From Pectobacterium carotovorum (GTDB lineage Bacteria > Pseudomonadota > Gammaproteobacteria > Enterobacterales > Enterobacteriaceae): a stretch of 64,000 nucleotides of DNA. The translations under genes and the position numbers were made by a program. The stretch covers positions 2,621,692 through 2,685,691 of the forward strand of contig NZ_JAXAFK010000001.1 of NCBI RefSeq assembly GCF_033898505.1, written 5' to 3'. The notes beneath the pieces were generated by a model, which had not been told where the DNA came from, searched no databases, and saw nothing but the letters and a program-made list of their open reading frames with translations. Below, piece after piece: positions 10,615-20,574 of the stretch (its first letter is position 1; the number at the start of each line of letters is the position of its first letter).

Positions 10615-11976
10615 ATGACGAACCCCCCATTCATTCTGACCATTGCCGGCGGCGGCAGCACCTATACCCCAGGCATCGTAAAGAGTCTGATGGTACGTCT
10701 CGCGGATTTCCCGCTGGCAGAGATTCGTTTATATGACATCGACGGCCCGCGGCAGGACATCATCGCGCCGGTGGTGGAAAAGGTCATTCGCGACCACAGT
10801 GACAGCATCGTTTTTACCGTCACGACCGACCCGGAGATCGCATTTAGCGGCGCTCACTTTGTCTTTGCCCAGATGCGTGTCGGGCAGTACAAGATGCGTG
10901 AACAGGACGAGAAAATCCCGCTACGTCACGGCGTCGTCGGGCAGGAAACCTGCGGCCCCGGCGGACTGGCCTACGGCCTGCGTACCATTCTGCCGATGGC
11001 TGAACTGATCGATCTGGTTGAGCGCTATGCGCATCAAGAGGCGTGGATCGTCAATTACTCCAACCCCGCCGCCATTGTTGCCGAAGGCGTGCGCCGCTTA
11101 CGTCCTAACGCCCGCGTGCTGAATATTTGCGACATGCCGGTTGCTGCAATGCGTAACATTGCAGCCGTGTTGGGTGTCGATCGTCACGACATCACGGTGG
11201 ACTATTTCGGGCTGAACCACTTCGGCTGGTTTACCCGCGTGCTGGTCGATGGCGTCGATCGCATGCCGGAGCTGCGCGAACACATCGCCCGCTATGGCCT
11301 GTTGACCGCCGATGCCGCCGATACCGATCCGCAGCACGCCGATCCGTCGTGGGTGAAAACCTGGCGCAACATCAAACCCGTCATGGATCATTTCCCGGAG
11401 TTCGTGCCAAATCCGTATTTGCAGTACTACCTGATGCCGAATCAGATCGTGGAGCATCAGGATCCTGACTACACGCGTGCCAATGAAGTCATGGACGGGC
11501 GTGAGAAGAAGCTGTTTGCAGCCGCCGCCAGCTACAAGGAAACCGGCGTTCTGTCAGATGCGTTCCACGTTGGCGTGCACGGCTCGTTCATCGTTGATGT
11601 CGCCTGCTCGCTGGCGTTCGATCTGCGTCAGCGTCATCTGGTGATCGTCGAAAATAAAGGCGCTATCGCCAATCTGCCGTACGACGCGATGGTGGAGGTG
11701 CCCGCTTATATCACCGCGCAAGGGCCAGAGCCGGTGCGGATGGGGAATGTCCCACAGTTCCACCGTGCCTTGCTGGAACAGCAGTTGGCGTCCGAACAGC
11801 TGTTAGTGGAAGCCACGCTGGAAGGCAGCTACGAGAAGGCCTTGCAGGCGTTTACCTTGAACCGTACCGTGCCGACGATGCAGCACGCCAAAGCCATTCT
11901 GGATGAGATGATTGAAGCCAATCAGGATTACTGGCCGCAATTAAAACAAGCATATAGAGACGGTATCGCCCAATAA
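10615..11976 (+). CDS. aglB: 6-phospho-alpha-glucosidase (GH4)
   Basis: Hydrolyses the phosphorylated disaccharide delivered by the adjacent PTS, using NAD+ and a divalent metal through the unusual GH4 redox mechanism. The ATG at 10615 (453 aa) follows an AGGAGA site; the longer frame from 10507 overlaps aglA and is rejected. Visible motifs are the nucleotide-binding GGGSTYTPG near the N-terminus, the metal/substrate motif NICDMP and the conserved NHFGW. C-D-M-P is typical of the alpha-specific GH4 subgroup. It is translated 13 bp after aglA. Confidence 0.92.
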   Translation: MTNPPFILTIAGGGSTYTPGIVKSLMVRLADFPLAEIRLYDIDGPRQDIIAPVVEKVIRDHSDSIVFTVTTDPEIAFSGAHFVFAQMRVGQYKMREQDEKIPLRHGVVGQETCGPGGLAYGLRTILPMAELIDLVERYAHQEAWIVNYSNPAAIVAEGVRRLRPNARVLNICDMPVAAMRNIAAVLGVDRHDITVDYFGLNHFGWFTRVLVDGVDRMPELREHIARYGLLTADAADTDPQHADPSWVKTWRNIKPVMDHFPEFVPNPYLQYYLMPNQIVEHQDPDYTRANEVMDGREKKLFAAAASYKETGVLSDAFHVGVHGSFIVDVACSLAFDLRQRHLVIVENKGAIANLPYDAMVEVPAYITAQGPEPVRMGNVPQFHRALLEQQLASEQLLVEATLEGSYEKALQAFTLNRTVPTMQHAKAILDEMIEANQDYWPQLKQAYRDGIAQ

Positions 11977-12013
11977 TCCGCTACTTGTCGGATGAGGGAA
12001 AATCGCTGACAAT

Positions 12014-12044
12014 GAATCTACCATTGCACATCAATGGTAGATTC
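12014..12044. repeat. Perfect 13-bp inverted repeat between aglB and sseA
   Basis: GAATCTACCATTG and its exact complement are separated by a 5-nt loop, 37 bp after the aglB stop. It is followed by GGGG rather than a T run. It may act as a 3'-end stabiliser, a Rho-dependent boundary or a protein-binding palindrome. Confidence 0.6.
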
Positions 12045-12079
12045 GGGGCTGAATTCGTCGGCCCCAACGTGGAGGATCT

Positions 12080-12949
12080 ATGTCAGCATCGTCTTCTGAT
12101 TTGCCCGTTTCTCATGAGCGGTTTGTTTCCGCAGACTGGCTTGCCAGCCACCTGAATGACAACAGTATCACACTCATTGATGCCCGAATGCTGCCACCGG
12201 GCAATACCACCCGTGATATTCATGCCGAATACCGCGCCGGCCACCTGCCTGGCGCGGTTTTTTTTGATATTGAAACGCTGTCCGATCACAGCACCGATCT
12301 GCCGCACATGATGCCAACTCGCGAAGACTTCGCGCGGGCAATGGGCGCACTGGGAATTGATAACCAGCAGCATCTGGTGATTTACGATGAAGGAAATCTC
12401 TTCTCCGCGCCACGCGCATGGTGGATGTTGCACACCTTCGGCGCGACATCCCTTTCAATTCTGAGCGGTGGTCTGGCGGGCTGGACAGCGCAGAATCTGC
12501 CATTGGAACAGGGCGATGTGACGCCAAAGCCAACCACGTTTCATGCCACGCTGGATCAAAACGCGATTCGCTCACGCGACGACGTGCTCTCCATCAGCCG
12601 GGATAAGTCAGAGCAGATTGTCGATGCCCGCCCCGCTCCGCGCTTTCATGCCGAAGTGGACGAACCGCGTCCCGGCCTGCATCGCGGCCATATTCCCGGC
12701 AGCCTGAACGTGCCGTGGACCGATCTGGTGCATAACGGTGCGCTGAAATCCAATGCTGAACTCGCCACCATTCTGCATAAGCACGGTGTGGATTTCACCC
12801 GCCCCATCGTCGCCAGCTGTGGTTCAGGCGTAACAGCATCCGTCGTGGTGCTGGCGCTGACGCAGTTAAATGTCCCGAATGTGACGCTGTACGACGGTTC
12901 GTGGAGCGATTGGGGTAGCCGCGATGATGTTCCGATTGCGCGCGATTAA
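12080..12949 (+). CDS. sseA: 3-mercaptopyruvate sulfurtransferase
   Basis: Tandem rhodanese-domain enzyme that moves sulfur from 3-mercaptopyruvate to a thiol acceptor. The 289 residues compare with about 281 in E. coli. The C-terminal active-site loop is CGSGVTA, the signature that distinguishes mercaptopyruvate from thiosulfate sulfurtransferases. A strong GGAGGA site precedes the ATG. It sits between the alpha-glucoside genes and their probable regulator, an unusual interruption; a hairpin separates it from aglB. Confidence 0.93.
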   Translation: MSASSSDLPVSHERFVSADWLASHLNDNSITLIDARMLPPGNTTRDIHAEYRAGHLPGAVFFDIETLSDHSTDLPHMMPTREDFARAMGALGIDNQQHLVIYDEGNLFSAPRAWWMLHTFGATSLSILSGGLAGWTAQNLPLEQGDVTPKPTTFHATLDQNAIRSRDDVLSISRDKSEQIVDARPAPRFHAEVDEPRPGLHRGHIPGSLNVPWTDLVHNGALKSNAELATILHKHGVDFTRPIVASCGSGVTASVVVLALTQLNVPNVTLYDGSWSDWGSRDDVPIARD

Positions 12950-12989
12950 TCCCGTTCGGTATTTTATTGCCGTCAATCAGGGGTAGCAG

Positions 12990-13778
12990 GTGGATAATCG
13001 GCTGGCATCCTTAATGCAGCACGGCCAAGTGCTGACGCGCGCGGAATACCGCGTGCTGGCTTTTATCGCCGAACATTCGTCGCTGATAGGCAAAATCACG
13101 GTACGTGAACTGGCGCAGAAAACCTATGTCTCCACCGCAACCATCATGCGGCTGTGCCAGAAAATCGGCTTTAGCGGCTACAGTGAATTCATTTATCACT
13201 GTAAAACGCTGCTCACGGATCATCCGCGTCTGGCTCCCTCGCCTGCCGTCACGCCCGATGACGCTTCACTTCCCGATGCCTTCCAGCATTTTGTCGACAA
13301 TTACCAACGCACATTTGCCTACATTAGCCATCAGGATAGAGCGACTTTCAGCGCTATCCTGCGACAGGAAAGCCACTTTTTCCTCTATGGCGCAGGGTTT
13401 TCTCACCTGTTTGCCGAGTATTTGGCGAAGAAACTGCAGGTGTTAGGGAAAGATGCGTTCTCTTCCGGGCTGGGAGACAGCCGAGGCATTTTTCTTAATA
13501 ACGCACCGAAATATCAGGTGTTTATCGCCATCTCCCGCAGTGGAGAGACCGAACAAGTGTTAGATAAGGCGCGTATCGCCAAAAACATTGGCATGAAAGT
13601 GATCGCGTTTACCCGAGCGTCGTTGAATTCATTAGGCGAGTTGGCCGATTTACACTTCCGGCTCTACGATGATGCGGTTCACTATGCGGCGGAGGCCGGG
13701 GAGATTAGCTCATTTGAATCGAATCTGGTGATGCTGATCGATTTACTGTTGTTGCAGGCAACAGCGGAAAAATCGTAA
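12990..13778 (+). CDS. RpiR/MurR-family transcriptional regulator
   Basis: Predicted sugar-phosphate-responsive repressor or activator. The 262 residues contain an N-terminal RpiR helix-turn-helix (TVRELAQKTYVSTATIMRLC, about 36-55) and a C-terminal SIS sugar-phosphate-binding domain (LYGAGFSH; AISRSGETEQVL). The start is GTG at 12990, preceded by AGGGG. By position it most likely controls the aglA-aglB genes, with a phosphorylated alpha-glucoside or glucose 6-phosphate as effector; that link is inferred. Confidence 0.85.
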   Translation: MDNRLASLMQHGQVLTRAEYRVLAFIAEHSSLIGKITVRELAQKTYVSTATIMRLCQKIGFSGYSEFIYHCKTLLTDHPRLAPSPAVTPDDASLPDAFQHFVDNYQRTFAYISHQDRATFSAILRQESHFFLYGAGFSHLFAEYLAKKLQVLGKDAFSSGLGDSRGIFLNNAPKYQVFIAISRSGETEQVLDKARIAKNIGMKVIAFTRASLNSLGELADLHFRLYDDAVHYAAEAGEISSFESNLVMLIDLLLLQATAEKS

Positions 13779-13810
13779 TCCACTGTCGCCTCTATCAAAT
13801 TTATATACCC

Positions 13811-14148
13811 TATATACCCTAAATAATTCGAGTTGCGTGACAAAACGTTATCGTTTTGAACAACGCTCTGCGTTGACCCTTTAGGGCAAGGCCCATTTAT
13901 GGCCTTGTAACGCGGCAACCGCATGACAAATCGGTTTTAATCGATTTGAACAGCGCTAGCGCTGACCCGAAGGGTGAGCCTCTATGAGGCTCATTAATCC
14001 CCAGGAGCTTACACAGGTAAGTGACTGGGGTGAGTAAGGACAAATCGGCCTAGCCGATTTGAACGCCGCTTGCGGCGGCCCTTCAGGGCGAGGCTAAGGA
14101 TGAGCCGAGTATTGCCAACGCACAAGCAGCTTGAAGTATGACGGGTAT
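13811..14148 (+). repeat. ERIC element enlarged by three internal modules
   Basis: This 338-bp element has ERIC ends: CCTAAATAATTCGAGTTGC on the left and CTTGAAGTATGACGGGTAT on the right. The ERIC core lies at about 13995-14031, with CCCCAGGAGCTTAC and GTAAGTGACTGGGG. Three related modules of about 75 bp are inserted at 13838-13910, 13924-13994 and 14039-14113. Each has the pattern GACAAA, a palindrome, TTTGAAC, a GCGC-type hairpin and a CCC/GGG hairpin. The right end touches the sseB stop codon. A second TATATACCC lies just left of the element (13802-13810). It fills nearly all of the 369-bp gap between the regulator and sseB. Confidence 0.88.
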
Positions 14149-14942
14149 CAGGCGTTGCCTGTGGCCTTAAACTCCCTCAGGAAACTCCCCCACTTGCGTT
14201 CGTAGAACGGCGTGGTGTGTTTAATCATGTAGTGGCTGATCCCCGGTTCGCCTTCCTTCACCAGACACAGATCGACAGGGCGCTCGTCCGGCAAGGTATC
14301 ACTGGCGACGCTGCCCGCTTCACGGATGATGGCTTCCTCGTCCTGATCGACATCAATCCCAATCAGCAGATGCGGCTGCTCTTCGCCCGGCTCCTGAATC
14401 TGCGCCAGAAACGCCCGTTTTACATGACGATGTTTGGTAAACAGCTGCGTCAGGGAATCAATCATCTGTGCCGGCATCTCGGCAGGCTGGCTCAGCATGA
14501 CCTGCATCTCTTCTTCAACGATACGCTGCTGAACAAAACCGTTACCTTCGCCAGACAGAATATGTTCAATTTCCTGCGGCAAAAACTCTTTGCCATACGG
14601 CAGTTTAGGATTGAGGAACAGCGTGACGCCCTGTGTCATTTCAAACAGCGAACGCGTCGGTAGAGCCAGAAAAGACGCTTCTTCCGTAATCACGCTCTGC
14701 AATGCTTCCAGAGAAGAGAAGAAAGGAATAGCAGACGAGCCATCGTCTTTTTCCCAGTGTTGGATGTTCACATTACTGCCCGCGTGCAGCACCACCTCAC
14801 CGGATTCATCTCCGTCATCGGTCGTGCCCAGCACAAACACCGTGGCTTCCATCAGTTCACTGAAAAATTCAGGACGATGCGCGGGTTCCGTTGCAGCCAG
14901 AATCAGCACTTCTTCCAGTTTATTACGTGGCGAAAACTCCAT
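14148..14942 (-). CDS. sseB: SseB family protein
   Basis: 264-residue protein of the SseB (enhanced serine sensitivity) family, whose biochemical role is not established. The N-terminal SseB domain (NKLEEVLILAATEPAHRPEF) and the C-terminal domain ending in WGSFLREFKA match the enterobacterial protein. It lies downstream of pepB in the usual isc-pepB-sseB order, but here a repeat of about 106 bp separates it from pepB. Its stop codon coincides with the end of an ERIC element, so its mRNA probably ends in ERIC sequence. Confidence 0.93.
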   Translation of the reverse strand: MEFSPRNKLEEVLILAATEPAHRPEFFSELMEATVFVLGTTDDGDESGEVVLHAGSNVNIQHWEKDDGSSAIPFFSSLEALQSVITEEASFLALPTRSLFEMTQGVTLFLNPKLPYGKEFLPQEIEHILSGEGNGFVQQRIVEEEMQVMLSQPAEMPAQMIDSLTQLFTKHRHVKRAFLAQIQEPGEEQPHLLIGIDVDQDEEAIIREAGSVASDTLPDERPVDLCLVKEGEPGISHYMIKHTTPFYERKWGSFLREFKATGNA

Positions 14943-14986
14943 ACTTTCCTCAACATGATTACGTTAAAAACCGACGCGTGAGGCTC

Positions 14987-15092
14987 TAATGCCGATCGGT
15001 TAAGGATCGAGATACCGGGGGCTACCACGATGCGAGGCATCCCTGCGGGAGCCTCATCACCGTGTTTCCCCCTAAACTCATGCTTAAGTGAC
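14987..15092 (+). repeat. 106-bp interspersed repeat, copy 1
   Basis: It matches the reverse complement of 51500-51605 over its whole length. Shared blocks include GCCGATC, CGAGATAC, GCTACCACG, TCCCTGCGGGA and CCTCATC. The centre folds into GAGGC-a-TCCC-tgc-GGGA-GCCTC. It lies between pepB (ends 15162) and sseB (starts 14942). It is not ERIC and no coding potential was seen. Confidence 0.75.
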
Positions 15093-15161
15093 TAGCATTA
15101 CGCATGAGGCGCGGCGTTATGTCTCAACACATTCTGTAAATGGCAGATAAGCCTGAACCGA

Positions 15162-16472
15162 CTATTTGGCGTTGCTCAGCAACAGGTTAGCCAGTGTGCG
15201 TACGCCGAGCCCCGTTGCGCCTGTCGCCCACTGCTCCACCGCGCCTTTACGGTACGTCGCGGAACAGTCGATGTGCAGCCAGCCCTGCTGGTAATTTTTC
15301 ACAAAGTGCGACAGGAAAGCCGCCGCCGTGCTGGCACCGGCAGTGTGCGCGCCGCTGGCGATATTGTTCAGATCGGCAAAGCTGGACGGCAGGTGGCTGC
15401 GGTGGAATTCTTCCAGCGGCAGACGCCAGAACGGCTCGTTTTCTTCTTTCGCACTTTCCTGCAGTGTCGCCACCAGCTCGTCATCAAAGCTGAACAGCGC
15501 ATGATAGTCGTTGCCCAGCGCCGTTTTCGCCGCGCCCGTCAGCGTTGCACAGTCGATAATCCACTGCGGGTTCTGCTCGGAGGCATCGATCAGGCCATCC
15601 GCCAGCACCAGACGCCCTTCTGCATCGGTGTTCATGACCTCAACCGTCTTGCCGTTACGGTAGCGAATAATATCGCCCAGTCGGAATGCATTGCCGCTCA
15701 CCATGTTGTCCGCACAGCACAGGTACAGTTTCACGCGTTGTTGCAAACCACGCGCCGCCGCCAGCGCCAGTGCGCCCGTCAGGGTAGCCGCACCGCCCAT
15801 GTCCGATTTCATGGAATCCATAGAGCTGCTCGGTTTCAGACTGTAGCCGCCGGTATCAAACGTAATACCTTTACCTACCAGACAGGCGAACACTGGCGCA
15901 TCCGCGTTACCCGTTGGGTTATAGTCCAGCGCCAGTAGCACCGGCTGACGTTCAGAACCGCGGCCGACCGTGTGCAGACCGGCATAATTTTGCTCACGCA
16001 GATCTTCACCTTTGGTGATACGGTAGCTGACGGCGTCACAGGCGACGTCACACAGCAAATCGACTGCGCGGGTTGCCAGTTGCTCTGGCCCCAAATCTTC
16101 AGCAGGCAGGTTAATGGTGTCACGCACCCAGTCGACAATCTTCAGGCGATCGTTCAGCTCTTTCTTGTCGGCGTCGTTCAGTTCCGCCCACTCAACCGTT
16201 CTTTGCCCTTTCGGCCCGCGATATCCCTGCCAGAATGCCCAGCTGTTTGCCAGATCCCAGCCTTCACCCGCCAGCTTAACGTGTTTGATCCCCTGCCCAT
16301 CGATTTTGCGGGCGGCACGCTGGATTGTTGCCAGTGCAGCTTTGCCATTCAGTGATGTCGTTCCAACATGAATGATAAAACCCTGCTCATTCACACTCAG
16401 CGTCGCTTTTTCTCCCCAGCGCGCGTCAGCAGGTTGAGTGGAGAGTGAAATCAGCATGGTATTGTTCGTCAT
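15162..16472 (-). CDS. pepB: Aminopeptidase B (peptidase M17)
   Basis: Leucyl-aminopeptidase-family enzyme that removes N-terminal residues from peptides, using two metal ions. The start at 16472 (436 aa) follows CGGAGAAG and matches the family N-terminus ([14 protein letters not shown]); the longer frame to 16511 has no support. The M17 signature NTDAEGRL is present, with upstream metal ligands in [14 protein letters not shown]. It lies downstream of iscX, as in E. coli. Confidence 0.96.
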   Translation of the reverse strand: MTNNTMLISLSTQPADARWGEKATLSVNEQGFIIHVGTTSLNGKAALATIQRAARKIDGQGIKHVKLAGEGWDLANSWAFWQGYRGPKGQRTVEWAELNDADKKELNDRLKIVDWVRDTINLPAEDLGPEQLATRAVDLLCDVACDAVSYRITKGEDLREQNYAGLHTVGRGSERQPVLLALDYNPTGNADAPVFACLVGKGITFDTGGYSLKPSSSMDSMKSDMGGAATLTGALALAAARGLQQRVKLYLCCADNMVSGNAFRLGDIIRYRNGKTVEVMNTDAEGRLVLADGLIDASEQNPQWIIDCATLTGAAKTALGNDYHALFSFDDELVATLQESAKEENEPFWRLPLEEFHRSHLPSSFADLNNIASGAHTAGASTAAAFLSHFVKNYQQGWLHIDCSATYRKGAVEQWATGATGLGVRTLANLLLSNAK

Positions 16473-16685
16473 AGTGCTTCTCCGATAATGGATATTCCTG
16501 CCACTTTTCATGTTTGCAGGTGATGTTCATAGTTGCAGACGTTCTGCTTATCAATACGTTTTTATAAACGCTCTCGCTTATAAATACTCGGTTTGCAGAT
16601 AAATAAACGGTGCATCATGACATGCAAATGTTACGAATTTTGGCATGAAATAAAACGGGCCACCCAAGGCAGCCCCGCCATGTTT

Positions 16686-16886
16686 CTACTCTGCTTCATC
16701 TAACCAGACCAACAGGATCGCTTCCAGAATTTTTTCGTTGGAAGCGTCCGGCCGATCGTCAAATTCATCCAGTTCGCAGATCCACTGATGCATATCCGTG
16801 AAACGGACGGTTTTCGGATCGAGATCGGGAAACTGATCGTAAAGCGCTTCGCCGATAGCCCGGCTGTCTGTCCATTTTAATCCCAT
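16686..16886 (-). CDS. iscX: IscX, Fe-S assembly accessory protein
   Basis: Small acidic protein (66 aa) that binds IscS and iron and modulates cluster assembly. The sequence begins [20 protein letters not shown] and is nearly the family consensus. It is the last gene of the isc operon, 21 bp after fdx. Confidence 0.97.
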   Translation of the reverse strand: MGLKWTDSRAIGEALYDQFPDLDPKTVRFTDMHQWICELDEFDDRPDASNEKILEAILLVWLDEAE

Positions 16887-16907
16887 CGCGGTTTCTCCTT
16901 ATTCAGA

Positions 16908-17243
16908 TCAATGCTCGCGCGCGTGGTTGATCGTATAGCGCGGGATCTCGACGACCAGATCGTCCCCGGCGATACGCGCCTGACAGCCCAGACGACTTTC
17001 CGGTTCCAGTCCCCAGGCCTTATCCAGCATATCGTCTTCTTCTTCCGTGCTTTCCGCCAGCGAGTCAAACCCCTCACGCACGATGCAGTGGCAGGTGGTG
17101 CAGGCGCAGGATTTTTCGCAGGCATGCTCAACGTCAATACCGTTACGCAGGGCGACTTCCAGAATGCTTTCACCGCGTTCCGCTTCCAAAACCGCACCTT
17201 CAGGACACAGATCCTGATGCGGTAAAAAAACTATCTTAGGCAT
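16908..17243 (-). CDS. fdx: ISC-type [2Fe-2S] ferredoxin
   Basis: Electron carrier for iron-sulfur cluster assembly. The ATG at 17243 gives 111 residues, the exact family length; the longer frame to 17354 lies inside hscA and is rejected. Cluster ligands are Cys42, Cys48 and Cys51 in CEKSCACTTC and Cys87 in SRLGCQAR. The start codon overlaps the hscA stop region, indicating coupling. Confidence 0.98.
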   Translation of the reverse strand: MPKIVFLPHQDLCPEGAVLEAERGESILEVALRNGIDVEHACEKSCACTTCHCIVREGFDSLAESTEEEDDMLDKAWGLEPESRLGCQARIAGDDLVVEIPRYTINHAREH

Positions 17244-17244
17244 G

Positions 17245-19095
17245 TTACACCTCATCCACAGAATGGCCTGCCAGCGCGCGACGGATAGAGGCATCCATAC
17301 GACGGGCAGCGAATTCCTGGGTTTGTTGATCGACTGTTTTAATCGCGGCTTCAATCGCCACGGGATCGCTTCCCTGCATCATCGTATGCAGGTGTTCGGA
17401 TGCCGCGACAATGATACCTTTTTCGTCATTACTCAATAACTCTGCATCAGCCACCAGCGCGCTTTGCAAGCTTTCCAGCACACGTGCCGCTTCCACTTTT
17501 TGCTCTGCCAGACGACGCGCGCCGACATCTTCCTTCGCATTCAGCATCGAGTCGGTGATCATGGTGGCAATTTCTGTATCGCTCAGGCCGTATGACGGCT
17601 TCACCTGAATGGATGCCTCAACGCCCGTCGATTTCTCCATCGCCGTCACGCTCAGCAGGCCATCCGCGTCAACCTGAAAGGTCACACGAATGTGAGCTCC
17701 ACCAGCAGGCAACGGCGGTAAGCCACGCAGCGAGAAGCGAGCCAGCGAACGGCAATCCGCCACCATTTCGCGCTCGCCCTGCAAAACGTGGATCATCATG
17801 CCGCTTTGGCCGTCTTTGAAGGTGGTAAATTCCTGTGCGCGGGCAACCGGGATCGTGGTATTGCGCGGAATGATTTTTTCCACCAGTCCGCCCATCGTCT
17901 CCAGCCCCAGCGACAGAGGAATCACGTCCAGCAGCAGCATGTCACTATCTGGCTTGTTACCCACCAGAATATCCGCCTGGATCGCCGCGCCGATGGCCAC
18001 GACTTTATCTGGATCGATCGACGTCAGCGGTGTACGGCCAAAAAACGTCCCTACCTGCTCACGCACCAGCGGAACGCGTGTCGATCCGCCCACCATCACG
18101 ATTTCCAGCACCTCTTCCGGCGTCAGCCCCGCGTCTTTCAGCGTACGACGACAGGACAGCAGCGTGCGTTTCACCAGTTGAGCGATCAGCGAATCAAACT
18201 GCTCGCGGGTGATATCACCTTGCCAGCCTGCCACATCTACACGGGCTGACTCGGCGCTGCTAAGTGCAATCTTGGCTTTCACCGCCGCATCGCGAAAGGC
18301 ATGATCCAACTGGCGATCGTCATGATTGTGAATGCCTGCCTGCTCACGCAACCACTCCGCCAGCAGATGATCGAAATCATCACCGCCCAGTGCAGAATCG
18401 CCGCCCGTTGCCAGCACCTCAAAGACGCCGCGGCTCAGGCGCAGAATGGAAATATCAAAGGTGCCGCCGCCCAGATCGTAAATAGCGATCACGCCCTCTT
18501 TACCGGAATCCAGCCCGTAGGCAATCGCGGCGGCGGTCGGTTCATTCAGCAGGCGCAAGACGTGCAGCCCGGCAAGACGCGCTGCGTCTTTGGTGCCCTG
18601 ACGCTGTGCGTCATCGAAATAAGCGGGAACGGTAATCACCACGCCATCCGGCACGCCGCCTAACGCCGCTTCCGCACGCGCAGCCAGCGCGGACAAAATA
18701 TCCGCCGACACCTGTACAGGATTGAGGTTGCCAGCCGAGGTATGAATCAACGGCAGGCCGTTACCGCTGGCATGAAAGTGATACGGTAAATGCGGGTAGC
18801 GTTGCTGAATATCATCCAGAGAGCGCCCCATCAGGCGTTTGACTGAGCTGACGGTATTTTCCAGATCGTGGGCAGCATTGTCGCGTGCATCCCAGCCGAC
18901 GCTGTGACCATCGTGACAATAGTGGACAACCGAGGGCAGCAGGTCGCGCCCGTCGCTATCTGCTAGTGTCTGAGCTTCACCGCTGCGTACGGTGGCAACA
19001 AGAGAATGGGTGGTGCCTAAATCAATACCGACAGCCAGACGACGCTGATGCGGTGCGGCGCTAAGGCCAGGCTCACTAATTTGTAATAAGGCCAT
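17245..19095 (-). CDS. hscA: Hsp70-type chaperone HscA
   Basis: Specialised Hsp70 that binds the LPPVK motif of IscU and promotes cluster transfer in an ATP-dependent way. The 616 residues are the usual length. The ATPase signatures [12 protein letters not shown] and [12 protein letters not shown] and the interdomain linker [13 protein letters not shown] are present. It is followed by fdx with overlap, and hscB lies upstream. Confidence 0.98.
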   Translation of the reverse strand: MALLQISEPGLSAAPHQRRLAVGIDLGTTHSLVATVRSGEAQTLADSDGRDLLPSVVHYCHDGHSVGWDARDNAAHDLENTVSSVKRLMGRSLDDIQQRYPHLPYHFHASGNGLPLIHTSAGNLNPVQVSADILSALAARAEAALGGVPDGVVITVPAYFDDAQRQGTKDAARLAGLHVLRLLNEPTAAAIAYGLDSGKEGVIAIYDLGGGTFDISILRLSRGVFEVLATGGDSALGGDDFDHLLAEWLREQAGIHNHDDRQLDHAFRDAAVKAKIALSSAESARVDVAGWQGDITREQFDSLIAQLVKRTLLSCRRTLKDAGLTPEEVLEIVMVGGSTRVPLVREQVGTFFGRTPLTSIDPDKVVAIGAAIQADILVGNKPDSDMLLLDVIPLSLGLETMGGLVEKIIPRNTTIPVARAQEFTTFKDGQSGMMIHVLQGEREMVADCRSLARFSLRGLPPLPAGGAHIRVTFQVDADGLLSVTAMEKSTGVEASIQVKPSYGLSDTEIATMITDSMLNAKEDVGARRLAEQKVEAARVLESLQSALVADAELLSNDEKGIIVAASEHLHTMMQGSDPVAIEAAIKTVDQQTQEFAARRMDASIRRALAGHSVDEV

Positions 19096-19170
19096 ATTGA
19101 GCTTCCATCAATTGGCTGGCGAAAAACCCGGAATGGCAATCACCATCGGGTTACCCGCCGGATTAACCAG

Positions 19171-19689
19171 TTATCTGTCCAGCAATTGTTCTTCGAGTTC
19201 TTCAACCTGTTGCTGGAGCTTGTCTAAAAAGCGTAGCTTGCGCACGGTATCTGCGGCGTCTGTCCACGTCTCATTATCGAGTTCATCACGCATATGCGAA
19301 CGGCGCTTAACGATCGTTTCCTGCAATCGCTCAGCGAAGGCCGTCAGAGCCTCATCCGCATCCGATCGCTGCGAGATCGCATCCAATTCTTCGCGCAGTT
19401 CCAGCTGTTCCATCAGGAACGCCGTGTCCTTCATCGTATGCTGTTCGTTGTTCACATCAAACCCGTGCAACGACAGCATATACTCCGCGCGTTTCAGCGG
19501 ATGCTTGAGCGCCTGATAGGCATTGTTGATCGTCGCCGCCTGCTGCACCGCCAGCATGCGCTCGCGCTCGGGGCTGGCAGCATAACGGTCAGGATGGAAC
19601 TGACGTTGCAACGCCTGAAAACGGGATGCAAGCAGGCCGCCATCTACATCATAGCGAATCGGCAGCCCGAATAACGTAAAGTAATCCAT
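19171..19689 (-). CDS. hscB: Co-chaperone HscB
   Basis: J-domain protein that delivers IscU to HscA and stimulates its ATPase. The ATG at 19689 gives 172 aa, beginning [10 protein letters not shown] as in E. coli; the in-frame extension to 19728 is not supported. The HPD motif is in QFHPDRYA. The C-terminal three-helix IscU-binding region follows. Confidence 0.97.
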   Translation of the reverse strand: MDYFTLFGLPIRYDVDGGLLASRFQALQRQFHPDRYAASPERERMLAVQQAATINNAYQALKHPLKRAEYMLSLHGFDVNNEQHTMKDTAFLMEQLELREELDAISQRSDADEALTAFAERLQETIVKRRSHMRDELDNETWTDAADTVRKLRFLDKLQQQVEELEEQLLDR

Positions 19690-19759
19690 AGTGGTACTCA
19701 GGGAGTGCTGGGTAGCAGCGCCGATCATTCACTGACAGCACGCGACTACCCGAGAGGGG

Positions 19760-20083
19760 TCAGACGTTGAAACTTTCGCCGCAACCGCATTCGCCGGAAA
19801 TGTTAGGATTATTGAACTTAAAGCCTTCGTTCAGCCCTTCTTTGACGAAATCCAACTCGGTTCCATCAAGATAGACCAGGCTTTTGCCGTCCACGATGAC
19901 TTTGACGCCTTTGTCTTCAAAGACCGTATCGCCGTCGTTCAAATCATCAACAAATTCCAGCACATACGCCATACCAGAACAGCCGGATGTCCGTACGCCA
20001 AGACGCAGCCCAAGGCCTTTGCCCCGGTTTGCGATGAAAGCGTTCACGCGTTGTGCCGCACTTTCGCTCAGAGAAATCGACAT
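19760..20083 (-). CDS. iscA: Iron-sulfur assembly protein IscA
   Basis: A-type carrier that receives and passes on clusters. The ATG at 20083 gives 107 aa. The three conserved cysteines are in TSGCSGMAY and in the C-terminal GECGCGES. It lies between iscU and hscB in the standard operon order. Confidence 0.98.
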   Translation of the reverse strand: MSISLSESAAQRVNAFIANRGKGLGLRLGVRTSGCSGMAYVLEFVDDLNDGDTVFEDKGVKVIVDGKSLVYLDGTELDFVKEGLNEGFKFNNPNISGECGCGESFNV

Positions 20084-20163
20084 ACTGTTACCTCGATCGT
20101 TCGCCACCTCGACGGAATCAGGCACCGCAAGAAACGGTGCCCCGCCGAGTTCAGCCGCAGAGA

Positions 20164-20550
20164 TTACTGCGCGTCGCGTTTACTTTTGTAATCCGCAATC
20201 GCTGCCTTGATAGCGTCTTCCGCCAGAATGGAGCAGTGAATCTTCACCGGCGGTAGCTCAAGTTCTTCGGCAATCTGCGTGTTCTTAATCGCTTCTGCTT
20301 CATTCAGCGATTTGCCTTTTACCCACTCTGTGACCAGCGAGCTGGAGGCAATGGCAGAACCACAACCGTACGTCTTGAAGCGGGCATCTTCGATGATACC
20401 CTCATTGTTGACTTTTATCTGCAACTTCATCACATCGCCGCACGCTGGCGCGCCGACCATGCCGCTGCCGATAGAAGGATCGGCGTTGTCAAATGAACCC
20501 ACGTTGCGTGGATTTTCATAGTGATCAATTACTTTTTCGCTGTAAGCCAT
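20164..20550 (-). CDS. iscU: Iron-sulfur scaffold IscU
   Basis: Scaffold on which clusters are built from IscS-derived sulfur. The 128 residues match the family. The conserved Cys are in [19 protein letters not shown] and IHCSILAED; the HscA recognition motif LPPVK precedes the last one. It starts 24 bp after the iscS stop. Confidence 0.99.
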   Translation of the reverse strand: MAYSEKVIDHYENPRNVGSFDNADPSIGSGMVGAPACGDVMKLQIKVNNEGIIEDARFKTYGCGSAIASSSLVTEWVKGKSLNEAEAIKNTQIAEELELPPVKIHCSILAEDAIKAAIADYKSKRDAQ

Positions 20551-20574
20551 GATAGTCGTCCCCGATCTGGTGAA

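Noticed and set aside
16908..17354. Longer start for fdx at 17354
   Set aside because: It would overlap 110 bp of hscA; the ATG at 17243 gives the exact family length.
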